From the NCBI GenBank assembly GCA_027563935.2, contig CM050449.1:55259949-55323948 (forward strand): a stretch of DNA of 64,000 nt. Direction: 5' to 3'. Under the pieces are notes generated by a model. That model saw nothing but the letters and a program-made list of their open reading frames with translations. It was not told the DNA's origin and made no database searches. Positions within the stretch are counted from its first letter, which is position 1. Each line of letters begins with the position of its first letter. This DNA comes from Costus lasius. Lineage: Eukaryota > Streptophyta > Magnoliopsida > Zingiberales > Costaceae. The translations under genes were made by a program, and so were the position numbers. Positions 44,441 to 56,900 of the stretch are shown here, in pieces.

Positions 44441-44700
44441 TAGTTATGATATTATTAGCAACAAAGCATCTACCATGTGGTGTTCCTTTATCTCTTTTCA
44501 TATTATCCCTACACAAGTGATGATGACATTCAAAAGATATTCTCGCAATTTGGCCATGTTGAAGAAGGTATTTTCTCAATTGTATATCTTATTCTTCTAT
44601 TGAGGATGCTATTGATTCTGGAGTTGGCTGATTTTTGTGGCAGGAGGCTGATTTTTGTGGAATATGTGAAGTCCAGATCAAAGGAGAGTCAAACATAATG
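44441..44700 (+). pseudogene. RRM-like gene fragment
   Basis: One frame reads PYTSDDDIQKIFSQFGHVEE, the first half of an RNA-recognition motif, ending at a GT donor-like site (44568). Further on RRLIFVEYVKSRSKES resembles the RNP-1/FVEY part of the same domain. The piece is about one RRM, with introns. It looks like a fragment of a host gene, but I cannot name the gene. Confidence 0.4.
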
Positions 44701-45042
44701 CTCAAGGTTTTCAGTTCTACAACTGATGCTTTATTTATCTTGAGTTTGCTTAGTATCCACTGAAAAAGTTATTCTGATAGGGCACACTAACTACGTTCAA
44801 TCTAGACATCAGTAGATCCTAAATTCATGCAATTTTGTAAAGCCTAGCATTTTTGCATTCCTTTCATTAAATTTTTATGATAATGTATTTTTATTTCCTA
44901 AACTCGTATCTCCTTCACACAAGATTGTCATTTTTCTATATATTTTCACTATTTTGCATTTTGCAATTTTTGGTTCTCATTGATTTAGTTACTATGTTTC
45001 TGGTTGTATGCCTAATCTTCAATAACTCTTTATACAACAGAT

Positions 45043-45224
45043 TAGTTACACATTAATGCCTTGTGTGCTTGCTGGACTAAGTTCTACTCTCCAATATGTG
45101 ATGAGGCCAAATAGATCATACAATGATGGATACATAGTAGCTAGAGACGTAGACAATGTTATTCTTGTTGCTGATGCTTGTGGAGGAGATGCTGCTCTTG
45201 CATTTGCTAGTTCAAAAAATTCTG
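45043..45224 (+). pseudogene. DUF3326 gene fragment, exon A
   Basis: Reads LMPCVLAGLSSTLQYV, then DGYIVARDVDNVILVADACGGDAALAFASSKNSE, which matches the C-terminal part of DUF3326 proteins of plants and cyanobacteria (function unknown). A splice donor GTATCAATTT follows at 45225. The upstream two thirds of the gene are absent. Confidence 0.7.
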
Positions 45225-45354
45225 AGGTATCAATTTCACGTGTTATTTTGTAGTGAATGATAATTCTATCCATGGTTATAGAGGTACCATTTTGTTCTGA
45301 GCCATCATCAGTTCATCACATTGACATAATTTAAGTTTTTATTATTCAATCTTT

Positions 45355-45480
45355 AGATTAGGCCACCCAATTTAGTCTCTCTGAGCTACTGGAGCATGTC
45401 TCACAAGCTGTTGACTAGGGACTTTGAGCTATATGATGGAGCCAAGCCTAGCGACGAAGTCTGTGACACCAATTCATATT
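45355..45480 (+). other. Short coding-like stretch, unrecognised
   Basis: Open frame IRPPNLVSLSYWSMSHKLLTRDFELYDG..., lying between the two DUF3326 exons. No family recognised. Confidence 0.25.
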
Positions 45481-45752
45481 CTGATTTGAAATGATAGTTG
45501 TATTGGTTGATATGACTAAACGAGATTATTGTCAATAATATTTCAAAATGCATGTCTGCTAGCATATCAAGTTATGTGTTTATACTCTTCACCATACAAG
45601 ATCTTTCTCTACATATTCTATCTTTAACATGTCAAGATCTGTAGCAAAAGTAAAACAAACTAAGGTGATATGACTCTGTTAGATTATCATATATTTCATT
45701 CTTTATTGTTGCAAATGTGTAAAAGGTATTGAATTTTGACTACATTGCAGCC

Positions 45753-45920
45753 TCTGATAGTTGTGGTTCAAGAGAATGAAACGGTGCTGAATGATACACC
45801 TGAAAAGTTCGGCATGAAAGCAGTATTATTTATGCTCCTGTTGCTGCTGTCGTCAATGTAGTCTTCAGTGGTGAAGACCCAAATTATGTTGCATTACTGG
45901 CTTACTGCCTTTAGAGTTTG
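45753..45920 (+). pseudogene. DUF3326 gene fragment, exon B
   Basis: After an acceptor-like ATTGCAG the frame gives PLIVVVQENETVLNDTPEKFGMKA, the family's near-invariant P-[LI]-[IV]-x-V-x-ENETVL-x-DTP block. A frame change follows near 45825 and then a stop. The intron between exons A and B (about 45225-45752) is kept, so the fragment was copied as DNA, not as mRNA. Confidence 0.7.
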
Positions 45921-46039
45921 ACATTCCCTAATCGGTCTTATATGTAATTGTATTGTAATGTGTAAGGGCTATGGCGTAGAATGAATTTGTAAGAAAATTG
46001 ATGTTATTATTTATGATGTATTTGAAATTATATTATAAT

Positions 46040-46240
46040 TTTCTATATAATACATAGTCTGCATTATATTTTCAATAATTTACCAAATTTATTAAAAAAA
46101 ATTTGGTAATTTCGGTTCGGTAAAATCAGTATTTTAGGAATTCGGTTTAGTTTCGGTTTATAGAAATTCAGTATAAAAATGTTGATAAATCTAATTTAGT
46201 AAATTTGGTATCGATAAATAGTGAATGTTCATCTTTACTA
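46040..46240 (+). mobile_element. hAT-like terminal region
   Basis: AATTTCGGTTCGGTAAAATC, CGGTTTAGTTTCGGTTTAT and the end GTGAATGTTCATCTTTACTA resemble the subterminal GGTTCGG repeats and the terminus of plant hAT elements. It may be the right end of the element whose transposase lies at 29520-43930, or an independent short hAT. No left end in the window. Confidence 0.4.
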
Positions 46241-46960
46241 CAAGGGTTCAGACGCCAATCTCAGCTTCAATTCGGGGCAAGGAGGCAATGGTAGTGGCTC
46301 AAACTTGGTGAAATTGTTGCTCTATGTAAGCTCTCTTAAAGCCCTAAGGTTTGGGCTTCTCTTATAACTTAATGGAGGAGAAATTGGGGGAGAAAGAGTT
46401 GCTTGTTTCCCGCAGAAATCGATCTACATAATCAAGATTGTGATTTTCACCTTGAATATTTTGGCATGAAATTTATAGTGAGACCTTGTTTATCTTTGGG
46501 AAGTATTATTTTATCTTTAAAATTTGCAAAATCTTTCATCGCCCTAGAATCATCGCCAAAAATTTTCATTTAACTTTAGGCTCTAAATTCCTAGTAAAGG
46601 TCCCATTGTATAATTTGGATATCTTTATAATAAAATATCTTTAATTTTACTTTTTTTGGAGTCTTTTACTTTAAAATTCATAAAAAAATAGAGAAATGGG
46701 GGGGTTTTCTGTAATATATAATAAAACATTTATTTAAATTTTTATAAAATTGTAAAATCTTTCTTCTTTCCTCAAGATAGTTATTTTGTCCTCAAAAGAA
46801 ATAATTTTAATAGATAAAATATTAAAAATATTTATTTTTATAATTTTTATTAAAATCATGGTTGTGATTGTAATCATGGTCGAATTCAATTTTAAATTTT
46901 TCTTTAATTTTATGTTTTTCTAAGTTTTTATATTTTGGATCCTTCCCTAAATTTTCTTCT
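46241..46960. other. Non-coding stretch, AT-rich
   Basis: A short genic-looking piece at 46241-46330, then AT-rich sequence. No feature supported. Confidence 0.35.
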
Positions 46961-46964
46961 TGGA

Positions 46965-47560
46965 TGTCTAGGGCATTACATTATTCTCTAAGGTTTACCT
47001 CTAGTTTACCTAGCAATCTATCTAGAGGTCTAGGAGAAGAATTAGCTTATTGGGTAAGTTGGGTTACTAATATCATTCCATGAGTAGCCAAAAATATGTA
47101 CTTTAGATGCCAGCTGCCTAACTGTCTCTAAAAGCTCTTAACAACTTTACCTATATTCTTAATTGTTTTTATTTTGTTGATTGATAAAATTTATTCTCAT
47201 GACTTTTAGGTTTAACTTTTGATATTGCCTAGGTTGATTTATAAACCCTAATTTATTATTATTATTTTGGTTATTATCACTCCCTAAAAGATTTAGAGTG
47301 ATTTTTTCACCAAGAGTTGTAGACATTAGAGTATGAGTTATTTTGTCTATAATTCCCTACATTATTAATATGTTCGTGATCACTATCACTATCATTAAGG
47401 TTGGTTCCCAAATGATACTCATTAGTGTGATGATTATTACTTTCACAAATATCACTAAAGATACACTAGCCATAACAATATGCATATTAAGAGAATCAAG
47501 CTTTATATCGAAAAAATCTACTTTATAATCAAGAGAGCGATAGATATCATTGGTCTTACT
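46965..47560 (-). pseudogene. Fossil Athila/Tat gag fragment
   Basis: Base-level resemblance to the gag at 38030-38660, in the same order and orientation: GGCATTACA-TTATTCTCTAAGGTTTACCTCT matches GGCATTACAGTGCTCCCTAGGGTTTATCTCT, and TATAATTCCCTACATTATTAATATGTTCGTGAT matches the stretch at 38491-38520. Heavily decayed with no open frame. It ends about 430 bp before the NRPB6 start codon. Confidence 0.6.
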
Positions 47561-47869
47561 TCGCCATTTGTAAACACACCTATTTCAGTAGCCTAGCCCT
47601 CCATGTAGTGCTTGGCCTACACTAGAGCTATGTCTAGCCCAACCTACTACTATGCTTTGTTGTGTTTCCTTAGACGAGAAACTAGAAGAAAAGAATAAAA
47701 AACATATTGAAATTTTCAATTTTTCATCCAAGAAAATAAATTCTTTTTCATTCTTTTTTCTTAATTTTTCGTCCAAGAAAAACGAGCCTAAGCCTCTCAG
47801 GTTAATACACAAACTCATATGGATTGGACAAGATAACACTGTGGAACCGGCCATTTGCTTGTTTGTCCG

Positions 47870-47988
47870 CCCACCAAGTTTGGGCTTGTAACATACAGGC
47901 CCAAAATCACAGCCCGCTTGATCCAATAGCGATTTCCACATGTATTTCAAATTTGAATACCCCAACCCATCGTTTTAGTTTGGAGACG
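47870..47988 (+). promoter_or_regulatory. NRPB6 promoter region with site II elements
   Basis: TGGGCTT at 47881-47887 and AGGCCCA (site II on the other strand) at 47897-47903 lie about 100 bp before the start codon, with a CCAAT box at 47933-47937. TGGGC(C/T) elements are typical of plant promoters of housekeeping and translation-related genes. No TATA box seen. Confidence 0.6.
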
Positions 47989-50900
47989 ATGGCGGACGAT
48001 GACTACGAGAACGTCGACATGGGGTTTGATACGCCTTTATGCTCGCTTCTTTGTTTGTTGCTTGTTCTTTCTTTACGTTTTGCCATGGGTTCTTGATTCG
48101 TTTTGCCCTTTTCTATTTTTCTCTATTTCAAGAGTTAAGTAGTCCGGACAAGCGTGCCATAACAAGGCTTTATTTATTATCAACTGGCTGTTGACAACCA
48201 CACTAAAAGCATAGAGAAATAATCTAGCATAATTTGATCCAAAAGCTCCTTGTAAGAAAGGTTTGAAGTAAATTCACTTTGTAATGTTTCAAGATACTGG
48301 ATTCTTTATATTTGAACCAGTTTCTTGACTAGAGGGCATCATGAGCTAGATTGCTTTTTCATAGTTTATGGTGCTGGAACTAAATTCGGAAACATAGTTT
48401 AGAGGTTATAATGATTGATGAAGATACTTCAAGGAAGGAAGAGTAATATTGTTTTTCAGTGTTATCAATGTGCACCTAGGTTGGCCTCTAGACATCTGAG
48501 CCTAGTGAGGCTATGCCTCTTTGTATTGGTCAAGTGACCTCTGCAGGGTGCTAATTAGTAATTAGACAATCACCTAGACTAAGTCTTTGATTCTTAGGTG
48601 AGTGTTCACTGAAAAAAAAAACAAAGAAAAATCAAAAAAAGTATAATTGTTGAGATTCTAAGAGGAGATCAGCTAGGTAGTGAAGTCTAACTTAACCACT
48701 CATAGATTTTTTTTTATTTTATTATAAACCATATATATACATGTATGTGTATGTATATATATATAGAAGAGAGTTGGTTGGGTGGTAAGTTTGACTTTAC
48801 CAACAAATATTTTTTTTATTATATAGTTTCAGGTGTGGATGATAAATGGTAGACCTTAATGCCAAATGTAGCTTCATTGTATTAATTTATGATTTTTCCC
48901 ACTTTACCTTTCTGAATGAGATTGAGAAACAAAGATAATTAACATTTTGAAATGTGTTTAATTTTTTCATTCTTTAATTGGAATTATTTAGATTCTTGAT
49001 GTCGTTCTTAATAAATTTTTATTTAATAATTATTAACTAGTAGATGTGTTTAGGCTTTTAATTGTAAAATTTACATATATGTTTTTGAATAAAATATTTT
49101 GACTTTGATATTTATTTCTAATTATGTTTTGGTACTGGTAGTTATTTGCAATCCATAATAATCATGAATTATGATAAATAGAGGATTTAAACAAAAATTG
49201 GTATAATATTTTGTTAATAATTTCTCATGACACATTTAGTTAAAGAATATATTATTTATTTTAATAATTGTAGGCCTTAAGTTCCTCACTTTACATGGTC
49301 AAGGTGTGATACACGGGTTAGTTCCACATGGGAAGTGGAAGTAATAATGATATTGTATATAAGACTTAGTGAGCTTGCTATTATTAATTTGGGTTTAAGT
49401 ATTTTAAATTAAGTATTGTTGTCATTTTACTCGTTAGTGAGTTAGTTTGCTAACTGAGTTTATTATAATAAAATAGTATCAAAGTAAACTTAGTTCTAAG
49501 TATAGTGAGAGGCCAATAGAAAAGAGCTACTGAGGATTGTGGAGTCGCCATTGGGTTGACTTTATATGTTATCGACTAAGAGTTGGTTATCTAGCATGTT
49601 AGGCCTTGGGCTTGATAGACATCAAGTCTTAAGTAAGAGAGATTGTGATATCCAGTTTGGTTTCGTATAGAAAACGAGAAAAATGATGATATTGTATATA
49701 AGGATTAGTGAGCTTGCTAGTGTTAACTTGAGGTTAACCATTTTAGTTTGTCGTATTGTTATTTGTCTGATCAAGTTAATAATTTAGTTTACTTGCTAAG
49801 TTGGAACACAAGGGCCTAGGCTAGCACCTAGGACCTCAAGCCTTTTGAGACATTAGCCCCTTTGAGTCCCTAATGTCCTCAATAACATAGGTTTCTATTA
49901 ATACAATTGAACAAAAGTTATCCTTTTTTTTTCGTAATTAAGTGGATGACCATCTATATATTTTTAACGTAACTAAAATCTTATCCCTTAGTGACAATGC
50001 TTTGACACATATAGTATTATGCTTCTTCTTTTTGTGATCAAGATATTTTTGCATATAAAAAACCAATGGATGCAAGAGAAAGATTTGCTATGTATAGTAC
50101 CTATTTGTATTTTTGGCAACCAATGACCAAAAAATAATGGAAGGTGATCCCAAACACTATTATTGAAATGCGACCTTGCCTAGGGGCTCTAGGCAAAGTG
50201 TTAACATTTCATGACCGCACTATTCTTTTTCATGTGCTCACCTGAATGGAGCATTATTTAGTATTATTTGAACATTATATGCAAATTGAAAAAAAATAAA
50301 TTCTACTTTATAAGGAGTAATTTAGACAATACAAATGAATGGTTAAATGGAGATCCATATGCAAAGAAAAATTGGTGTTTGGCAATGATATTTTGAAATG
50401 GTTAATTGTAATAAGAGCTTCAAAAAGGTGGAAAAAAAAGATTCTTACTAGCTAGAAAGCTAAAAGAGAAATGGCAAAGCATCAACTTTAATAGTACCAA
50501 ATGAGGAAGAGGAGGGTATTGATTGAAATTTAAGAAGAGGAAGAGTATAAATGTGATCCCAAGGTTGTCAAGTTGTGGCTATTGCCACATAGTTTTTTGC
50601 ATTATAGATTTTGAGCATTCCACAATGCAATACTTGTAGTGTAGTGGGTTTGGCTATTTTCGCCATTGCATATGCTTTTCATGTTGTGGAAACTGGAAAT
50701 AATGGAAAACATAGAGATTGCACATGATATTAATGTGTAATGAGTGGTTATTTGGGAAGATGGGTGATGATGATGATGCTGCTAAGAAGAAAAGACTTTG
50801 AGGATGAAAATGATAATGTTTTTAACTAGGAAAATGTTTATAGAGCTTCAGGAGTTGGAGAGTCTATAACATATACTAGTATCGCAAAGATTTTTTTAAA

Positions 50901-53900
50901 AAGGAACCCCTAGTATTCTTGTTGTTACATCTCATATAAAGAAAGCTTTGGTAAGTGCATCCTCTTCAACCAAATGAGGAAAAGATAATATGGTTCAAGT
51001 GGAAGATGATACATTTTTTTTGGAGAATAAAAAAGAATTAGAAGATATTGTTTTTGAGGATTTAGAAGAAGTTGAAGGATATGCTACATTGTTCCGTATT
51101 GAGAATGATGATAATGTTGGGGGAAGAGGTAGATGATAATGGATTTATTGTTTTTGTCTTTGGTTCAGTGTATTCATGCTAATGGATATATTGTTTTTGT
51201 TTTTGGTTTAGTGTATTCAGTATTGTGTTTTGAACTGTCTTTTTTTCAATGATCTCATTGCGGATTTTTGGCTTTATACTAGTTTTTGCAATATGTTATT
51301 GAAATGATCCAGATGTGAACTTTGATAACTATTATGTTTCTCATGCCTTAGTGACAAATAATATCTAGTGGATTTGATTTATTAGATTTTGATTTTTTTT
51401 TGTCTTATTTTGAGATGCTGATGTGTACTCATTTTTTTGTTATTTCTGTTGTGATGCTATTGTAATTAATGATGGCTAGTTATATCTATTTTAAGACTAA
51501 TATTTTTATTTACCATCGAAATTTGTTTTTGCGTGATACTACTGTGTATACCGAAAAGGAAAGAAACTGGCTGGAAAAGAAAACTTGAGAAGAAAGGAAA
51601 ATGGGTAGAAAGGAAAGGTGAGTCACGTGAAAATCATGTGTGAACAGAGAAAAAAAACCATTGAGCAGGCGTGGCTGTGGTTCGTTGTCGTCGGCATGGT
51701 TCTGGTCATCGTTGTCGGCGGCGGCAGTAGCTGTAGCGCGTACGAGGGTAGAGCAGGCAGAGGACTCGAGGGAGAGACGGGTGACGACAGGCGAATGGCC
51801 GAGGCAGACGGCAGGCGGACATCGAGGCGGACGGGCGAGACAGATGTGGAGGTGAACGGGCGAGGCAGACGAAGGTCGATGGCAGGTGAGGCTATAGGCG
51901 TCGGAGGCGGAAGGCGAGGCAGGGGCGAATGGGGCGGACGGCGAGGGTCGATGGCAGGCGAGGTGACGGGCGTCAGAGGCAGCAAGTGAGGCGAGGGGTG
52001 AACGCGGCGAACGGCGGAGGAGGCGGCAAGCGAGGTAGGGGGCGAACGGCAACAGTCGATGGCAGGCGTGGCGACGGGCGTCAGAGGCAGCAGGTGAGGC
52101 GACAGGTGAATGGCGAGGGTTGCTGTGTTGTTTTTTTTTTCTTTGATTCGTTGTCTGCCTGATTCGGAGGGACAATGAAACAACTGAAAGGGGGTAAGTT
52201 TTCCTTTGCTTTTCCGTTCCTATTTTTCCATCTGTTCCAATAAACAAAGGAAAAGTAACTTTTCTATCCTTTCTTTCCATTTTCTCCCCTAGGAAACACT
52301 ACGTAAGGTAATTCTTTGAAGTTTGAACCAATATTTTGTTAGAATGTTATACTTTAATTTTCAATAGATAATGTAGAATTAACGTTTAATGTAATTGGAG
52401 TAGCCTGGTTAGTTTGTAGTATATTTAAAGCTAGGCCGTATCCTAGGTCATGCTATATTGTTTTATTAAATGTGTTAATTGTTTTCAATTGTATCCTTGC
52501 TGAAGAGGTATTAACATGCATTGCTAAATTTTCTTTATTGTTTATTAACACTATCTAAATCTTACATTATTCTTACAGTTATGATGATGAGCCTCCGGAG
52601 CCTGAAATTGAGGTAGAAACTGGCTTTTTTTTTCCCGCATCAACTTAGATATCCAATATTGTTTTTATGAGTGGTAATGTATGATAATATGTACACGTGA
52701 AGGAAGGAGCAGAGGAGGACCAAGAAAACAACAACAAAGATGCTCCAGATGATGTTCTAGGGGAGGGTGATTGTTACGTCCGTGATAAAAACGGACAAAA
52801 GAGATAATAATTTGAAAAAAAAATAATAGTAAATTAATCAGGTGATGGGATGTTGCTGTAGACGGTGGTCAAACCCATCCCTTCACCCATCACCCGTTGT
52901 CGCGTTTCCCTTTTTCCCCTCTATTTCTCACCGTCGCCCTCGCCTCTCTCCATCACGAACAACGAACGCCGCCCTCCTTCTTCTTCGATCGACACTTGCC
53001 CTCACCTCCACCTTGTCCGGCGATTCCTCCGGCGAGCTCCTTCACCGTCCAACGACTGAAAATTCGGCCGCATTCGCCCCTTCCTTCTCCCACGCGTACG
53101 TGCCGACAAGAGACGCCTGCGAGCCCAAAATCCGGTGCGTTCCTTCTCCGGCTACCTCGGCAAGGCTCCCTCCAGTCTCGGCGGACCTTTCCTCCCCTCT
53201 CCGAAGCATTTCCGACGCCTTCTTCTCCGGCTACGACGAAGTGCGCGAGCAGTGCCGCTGAGCCTTCGACCTTAGATCTACGCGGTCTCCGGCGTCTCCC
53301 TGGAAAACCGATAGTACGGCCGGACTCACCTCACCGGCGGCTACCTTGTGGCACTCAGGAAATTCTGATCAGTCACCGAAGTTACTGTTCCGGCGATCAC
53401 TGTAGCGGCGGCGCTACTGTTCCAGCAAACTTTCCGGCAAACCTAGAAGTTCGTGTCGACGCGTATTTTGGGTTGGTTCTTGCGTCCTCCGTCGTCACGA
53501 GGTGTTATTCGTTCGCACAAGGCTGCGAACTCGGTTAGTACCCGTACCCGCCTTTATACGTATACAAACGCATGCGTAATTATAAACTTGGACCTGTATA
53601 TCTGACAAACCTGATTAAATGATTATACCTGGACATGACTACCTAATACTGACTCTTATAAGTAGATTAACATAATATGAGAACTTACACCTGATTTACC
53701 TGTTAGGACCTGTTGACTGATCGCGTGATATCGAGTTGGTTCTGTTTTACTGTACGTCTGCATCTGAGGTAGGGATTCTACCTCCTTCCTTTGTTACGGT
53801 GCCAACCGCATGTGTAGATTAGCGGCACCTTCTTGTTGTTGATATCACTGTTGATTACTGTTCTGATTCCTGTTCTACTCTAGTCTTTATCCGTTGACAT

Positions 53901-56900
53901 ATACTGCCTGTATGACACATGGTATGAGTATCGGTATTGCATGCTAGTCTGTAGAGATAGCTGGTATGAGTTATGTTATACGTATGTATGAGGGCTGAAT
54001 GTCTAGCGATAGATACTTCAGTGTACCTCGATGTATTGCCTGTGAGATTTCTGTTGAGACGCTGTGTGATCGTCTCTGACTGAGAGAGTCCGATGTTATG
54101 GGCTTGAGGTCTGTTATCAGCCCAATAAGGGGTTGTACTGAGTGTAGGACGCTACACTAGCGGGCTGTCGACGGACAGTCGTCTCTACTATTCGGGGAGC
54201 CATCAGTAGGGACCACTCTATTCATAGAGTTGCAGGTCGTGGACCACTGCTGTACCAGCTCCCAGTTTTATCTGTCTGAGGACACGTATATTGATACGTA
54301 TTTGAGTTTGACTATACGATATACGGGACATGTAGAGTTATTGTGGCAATCTGGTAAACCCTTACACTCTGATCATGCACCATGTGATTTGTTGTATCCC
54401 TACTTAGCCTCCGGCTAACCCCCTTTGTTTTGCCTCCAGGTTCAGGCGCGGCTCCTTTGGGGGCAGATTAGATAGATAGTTTGGTGACCACCAGTTCGGT
54501 TTAGTTTTGCATCTGTCGGTCTGTTATTTATTATATTTTTGTTATGTTGGACTCTATTGACCGCTGCGCCGGTCGTGTATCTGTTGGTTCTGTTGACCGC
54601 TGCGCCGGTCATCTTATCTGTTGGTTTGTCGACCGCTGCGCCGGTCCTGTTGCTGTTAATTCTGTTGACCGCTGCGCCGGTCTTGTGTCAGTATTATTGT
54701 TTTTGGATATTTAAGGCCGGGCTGGCCTCTGGTTATGTTATTTTATTCAGTCTGTACCTTTCAGTTGTCAGGATTGATTTGACAGGTACAGTGTTGTGCG
54801 TCCCGAGGTCCGGGATTCCCGACGCGGGTTCCGGGTGGATTTTGGGGCGTAACAATTATGGTATCAGAGCTTAGGTTCAGGATCTTACATGGGACATAAG
54901 GACTTAGGATCAAACCTTAGGATTTAAAATCCGCGTTAGTGTTAATCGTATTTGATCATACTAATATGTGATTTTAATTAACGTGACCCTTGCCGTTGTT
55001 GGTGCGTTACAGGAAATGGCACCCAAGAAAAGCTCTCGTTTCTGTTGGATGGCTGGATTAGCCTGTGGGGCATTGAGTGCACCATTCAGTTTGATGCGGA
55101 GGGATTCTAGTTCTGGAAATGAACGAAGGGAAGAACCATCGGTAGCCGCTCCGCGTGTTCCTTATGATGACAATGTTAACGAAGTGGGAAGTAGACACCA
55201 TGCACCAGAACCTCCGGTCCAAGAACCTCCACGGCGTAGAGCGCGTGAAACTCCCTCGACTGCAGCGTTGGAGTTAGCGTCCTGCTTTACTGTCATGTGG
55301 TTTTAAGGCTGGCGTGTCCAGTAAGTTTGATTTGTCGCATCTCGAGGGTGGATTCTCTAGGCCTGGCCCGCCTGGGTGTCCTCTCTGGGTCGTGACGATC
55401 TACGTGTTGGACGTGTGAACGTATAAATTCCTATCGAATGAAAGTTCCTATAGAACAATGATATAATTAAGGAAAGATGTAATCGGTTGAACCCCCTTAG
55501 ATGAGAAACAATCTCATTAGATATCATCTTAATGGGTCTCCTTAGAGCTTGTAGTTTTCGCAAGAGAACACACTACTATTTTCTTATGATTCATATAATT
55601 TTAGCATCAATATTTTGGACATTAAGTTATAAACAAAGTTGGGAAGCAAACAGTTACTTGAAAAAGTTAAGTAAGATTCCATAAGGGGAATTCATTATAG
55701 AATGTTGGATTTGGTACCTTGCAATTAATTTGTGGACAAACTAGGGCACAATAAACCAATTGTCATTGTTGGCTTTGGTGGGGCCCATAACTCCTAGGCT
55801 AACAAGACTGGGCGAGTTAGTACAACTAGCTATGTTGACAAGTGCGTATTTCCGAGTAATGGATCTGCAAGGCATAGTGTTTGGAAGTGATGGATACACT
55901 TTATTGACTTCGTTATAGGGACGGGCATTCACATCAACTTTGAGCACATCACCGAAAGGGAAAATACTGTGGCTGATGCCCTGTCAAGATTGGCATCCTA
56001 TGTGATTTGTTCGCCATAAAATGAATACCTTGCTGAGACACAACTCATAAATGAGGCTATAAAAGAGACCAGATAGCCAACCCTTTCCATAACTTGCAGC
56101 AAATTGGTGAAATCATCCTTGGGATGATGACTCCACCAATCAGGGCCATGTCTACCTTACTTCAGGGAGAATGCTCAAGGACTGAGGAACAAAGACAGGA
56201 GGAAGAGCATGAAAAGTTCAAAGCAAAGATCATACTCTCCCCGACGTTCAGAGAGAAATTCCTCAACTCACTACCAGAAGTGATTAGTATGGATATCAGG
56301 TTCTTCGCACATCAAAGGACTTTTCAAAAGATGGTCTCCCTCCAAGAGTAAATGATGGCGTTCACTCCAAAACGGGGAATACACATATTCCAGGAAAAGG
56401 GTAAAAGTCTTTTAACCGCTTGGATTTTATATTATAAACTTAATCCTCGGTACTATCATTTCATTCGAGAATTATGGAACTATGGTATGATTCGAGAATG
56501 GTCTCTGCTGAGAAACCGCCCAGCCTTTATCCCAGACTTCTTCCCGAAGAAGTTGAAAGAAGCTTGCAGAACTCACCCTGAGATAGAAATGGTAGTACAC
56601 AACCAGATGTCACGTGTTAGTAAATGGACGTCCCGATTTGAACCAAGAAAACAGGTCTGCATTATCTACACTGAGACGATCGTCGTGCATGATTTGGTAG
56701 AGCCAAACCGGCACTCCCTTGATATATACAACGAAGCACACTACCTGGAACATATATCTTTAAGGCCGGAATACTACAATATAGATCCTAACGAGAACTA
56801 TTAATGCAAATTTAGTGAAACACCAAACATGGTTATATGGAAACAAGCCATCAACTCGTCCTCATCTGATGAGGAGATTAATGATTTTTCCATATTACCC

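Noticed and set aside
47343..47528. Hydrophobic 61-codon frame upstream of NRPB6, as a small membrane protein
   Set aside because: The segment aligns with decayed gag on the opposite strand; the frame arises from AT-rich complement.
51510..52280. Long minus-strand frames of 256 and 186 codons in the GC-rich block (also 62395-63166)
   Set aside because: Two overlapping frames are open at once, both made of the same repeat, as expected from base composition. They are not conserved in frame between the two copies (differing ends).
52703..52807. Left exon 3 with LTR tail as an alternative functional C-terminus of NRPB6
   Set aside because: It would end 12 residues into the LTR, before the conserved core of the protein, so it could not act as the subunit.
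52842..53538. Frames of 139 and 213 codons in the Tekay LTR (also 59272-59968)
   Set aside because: They overlap each other in different frames inside the LTR, and frames on the opposite strand are open too. A CT-rich, GC-rich stretch explains them.
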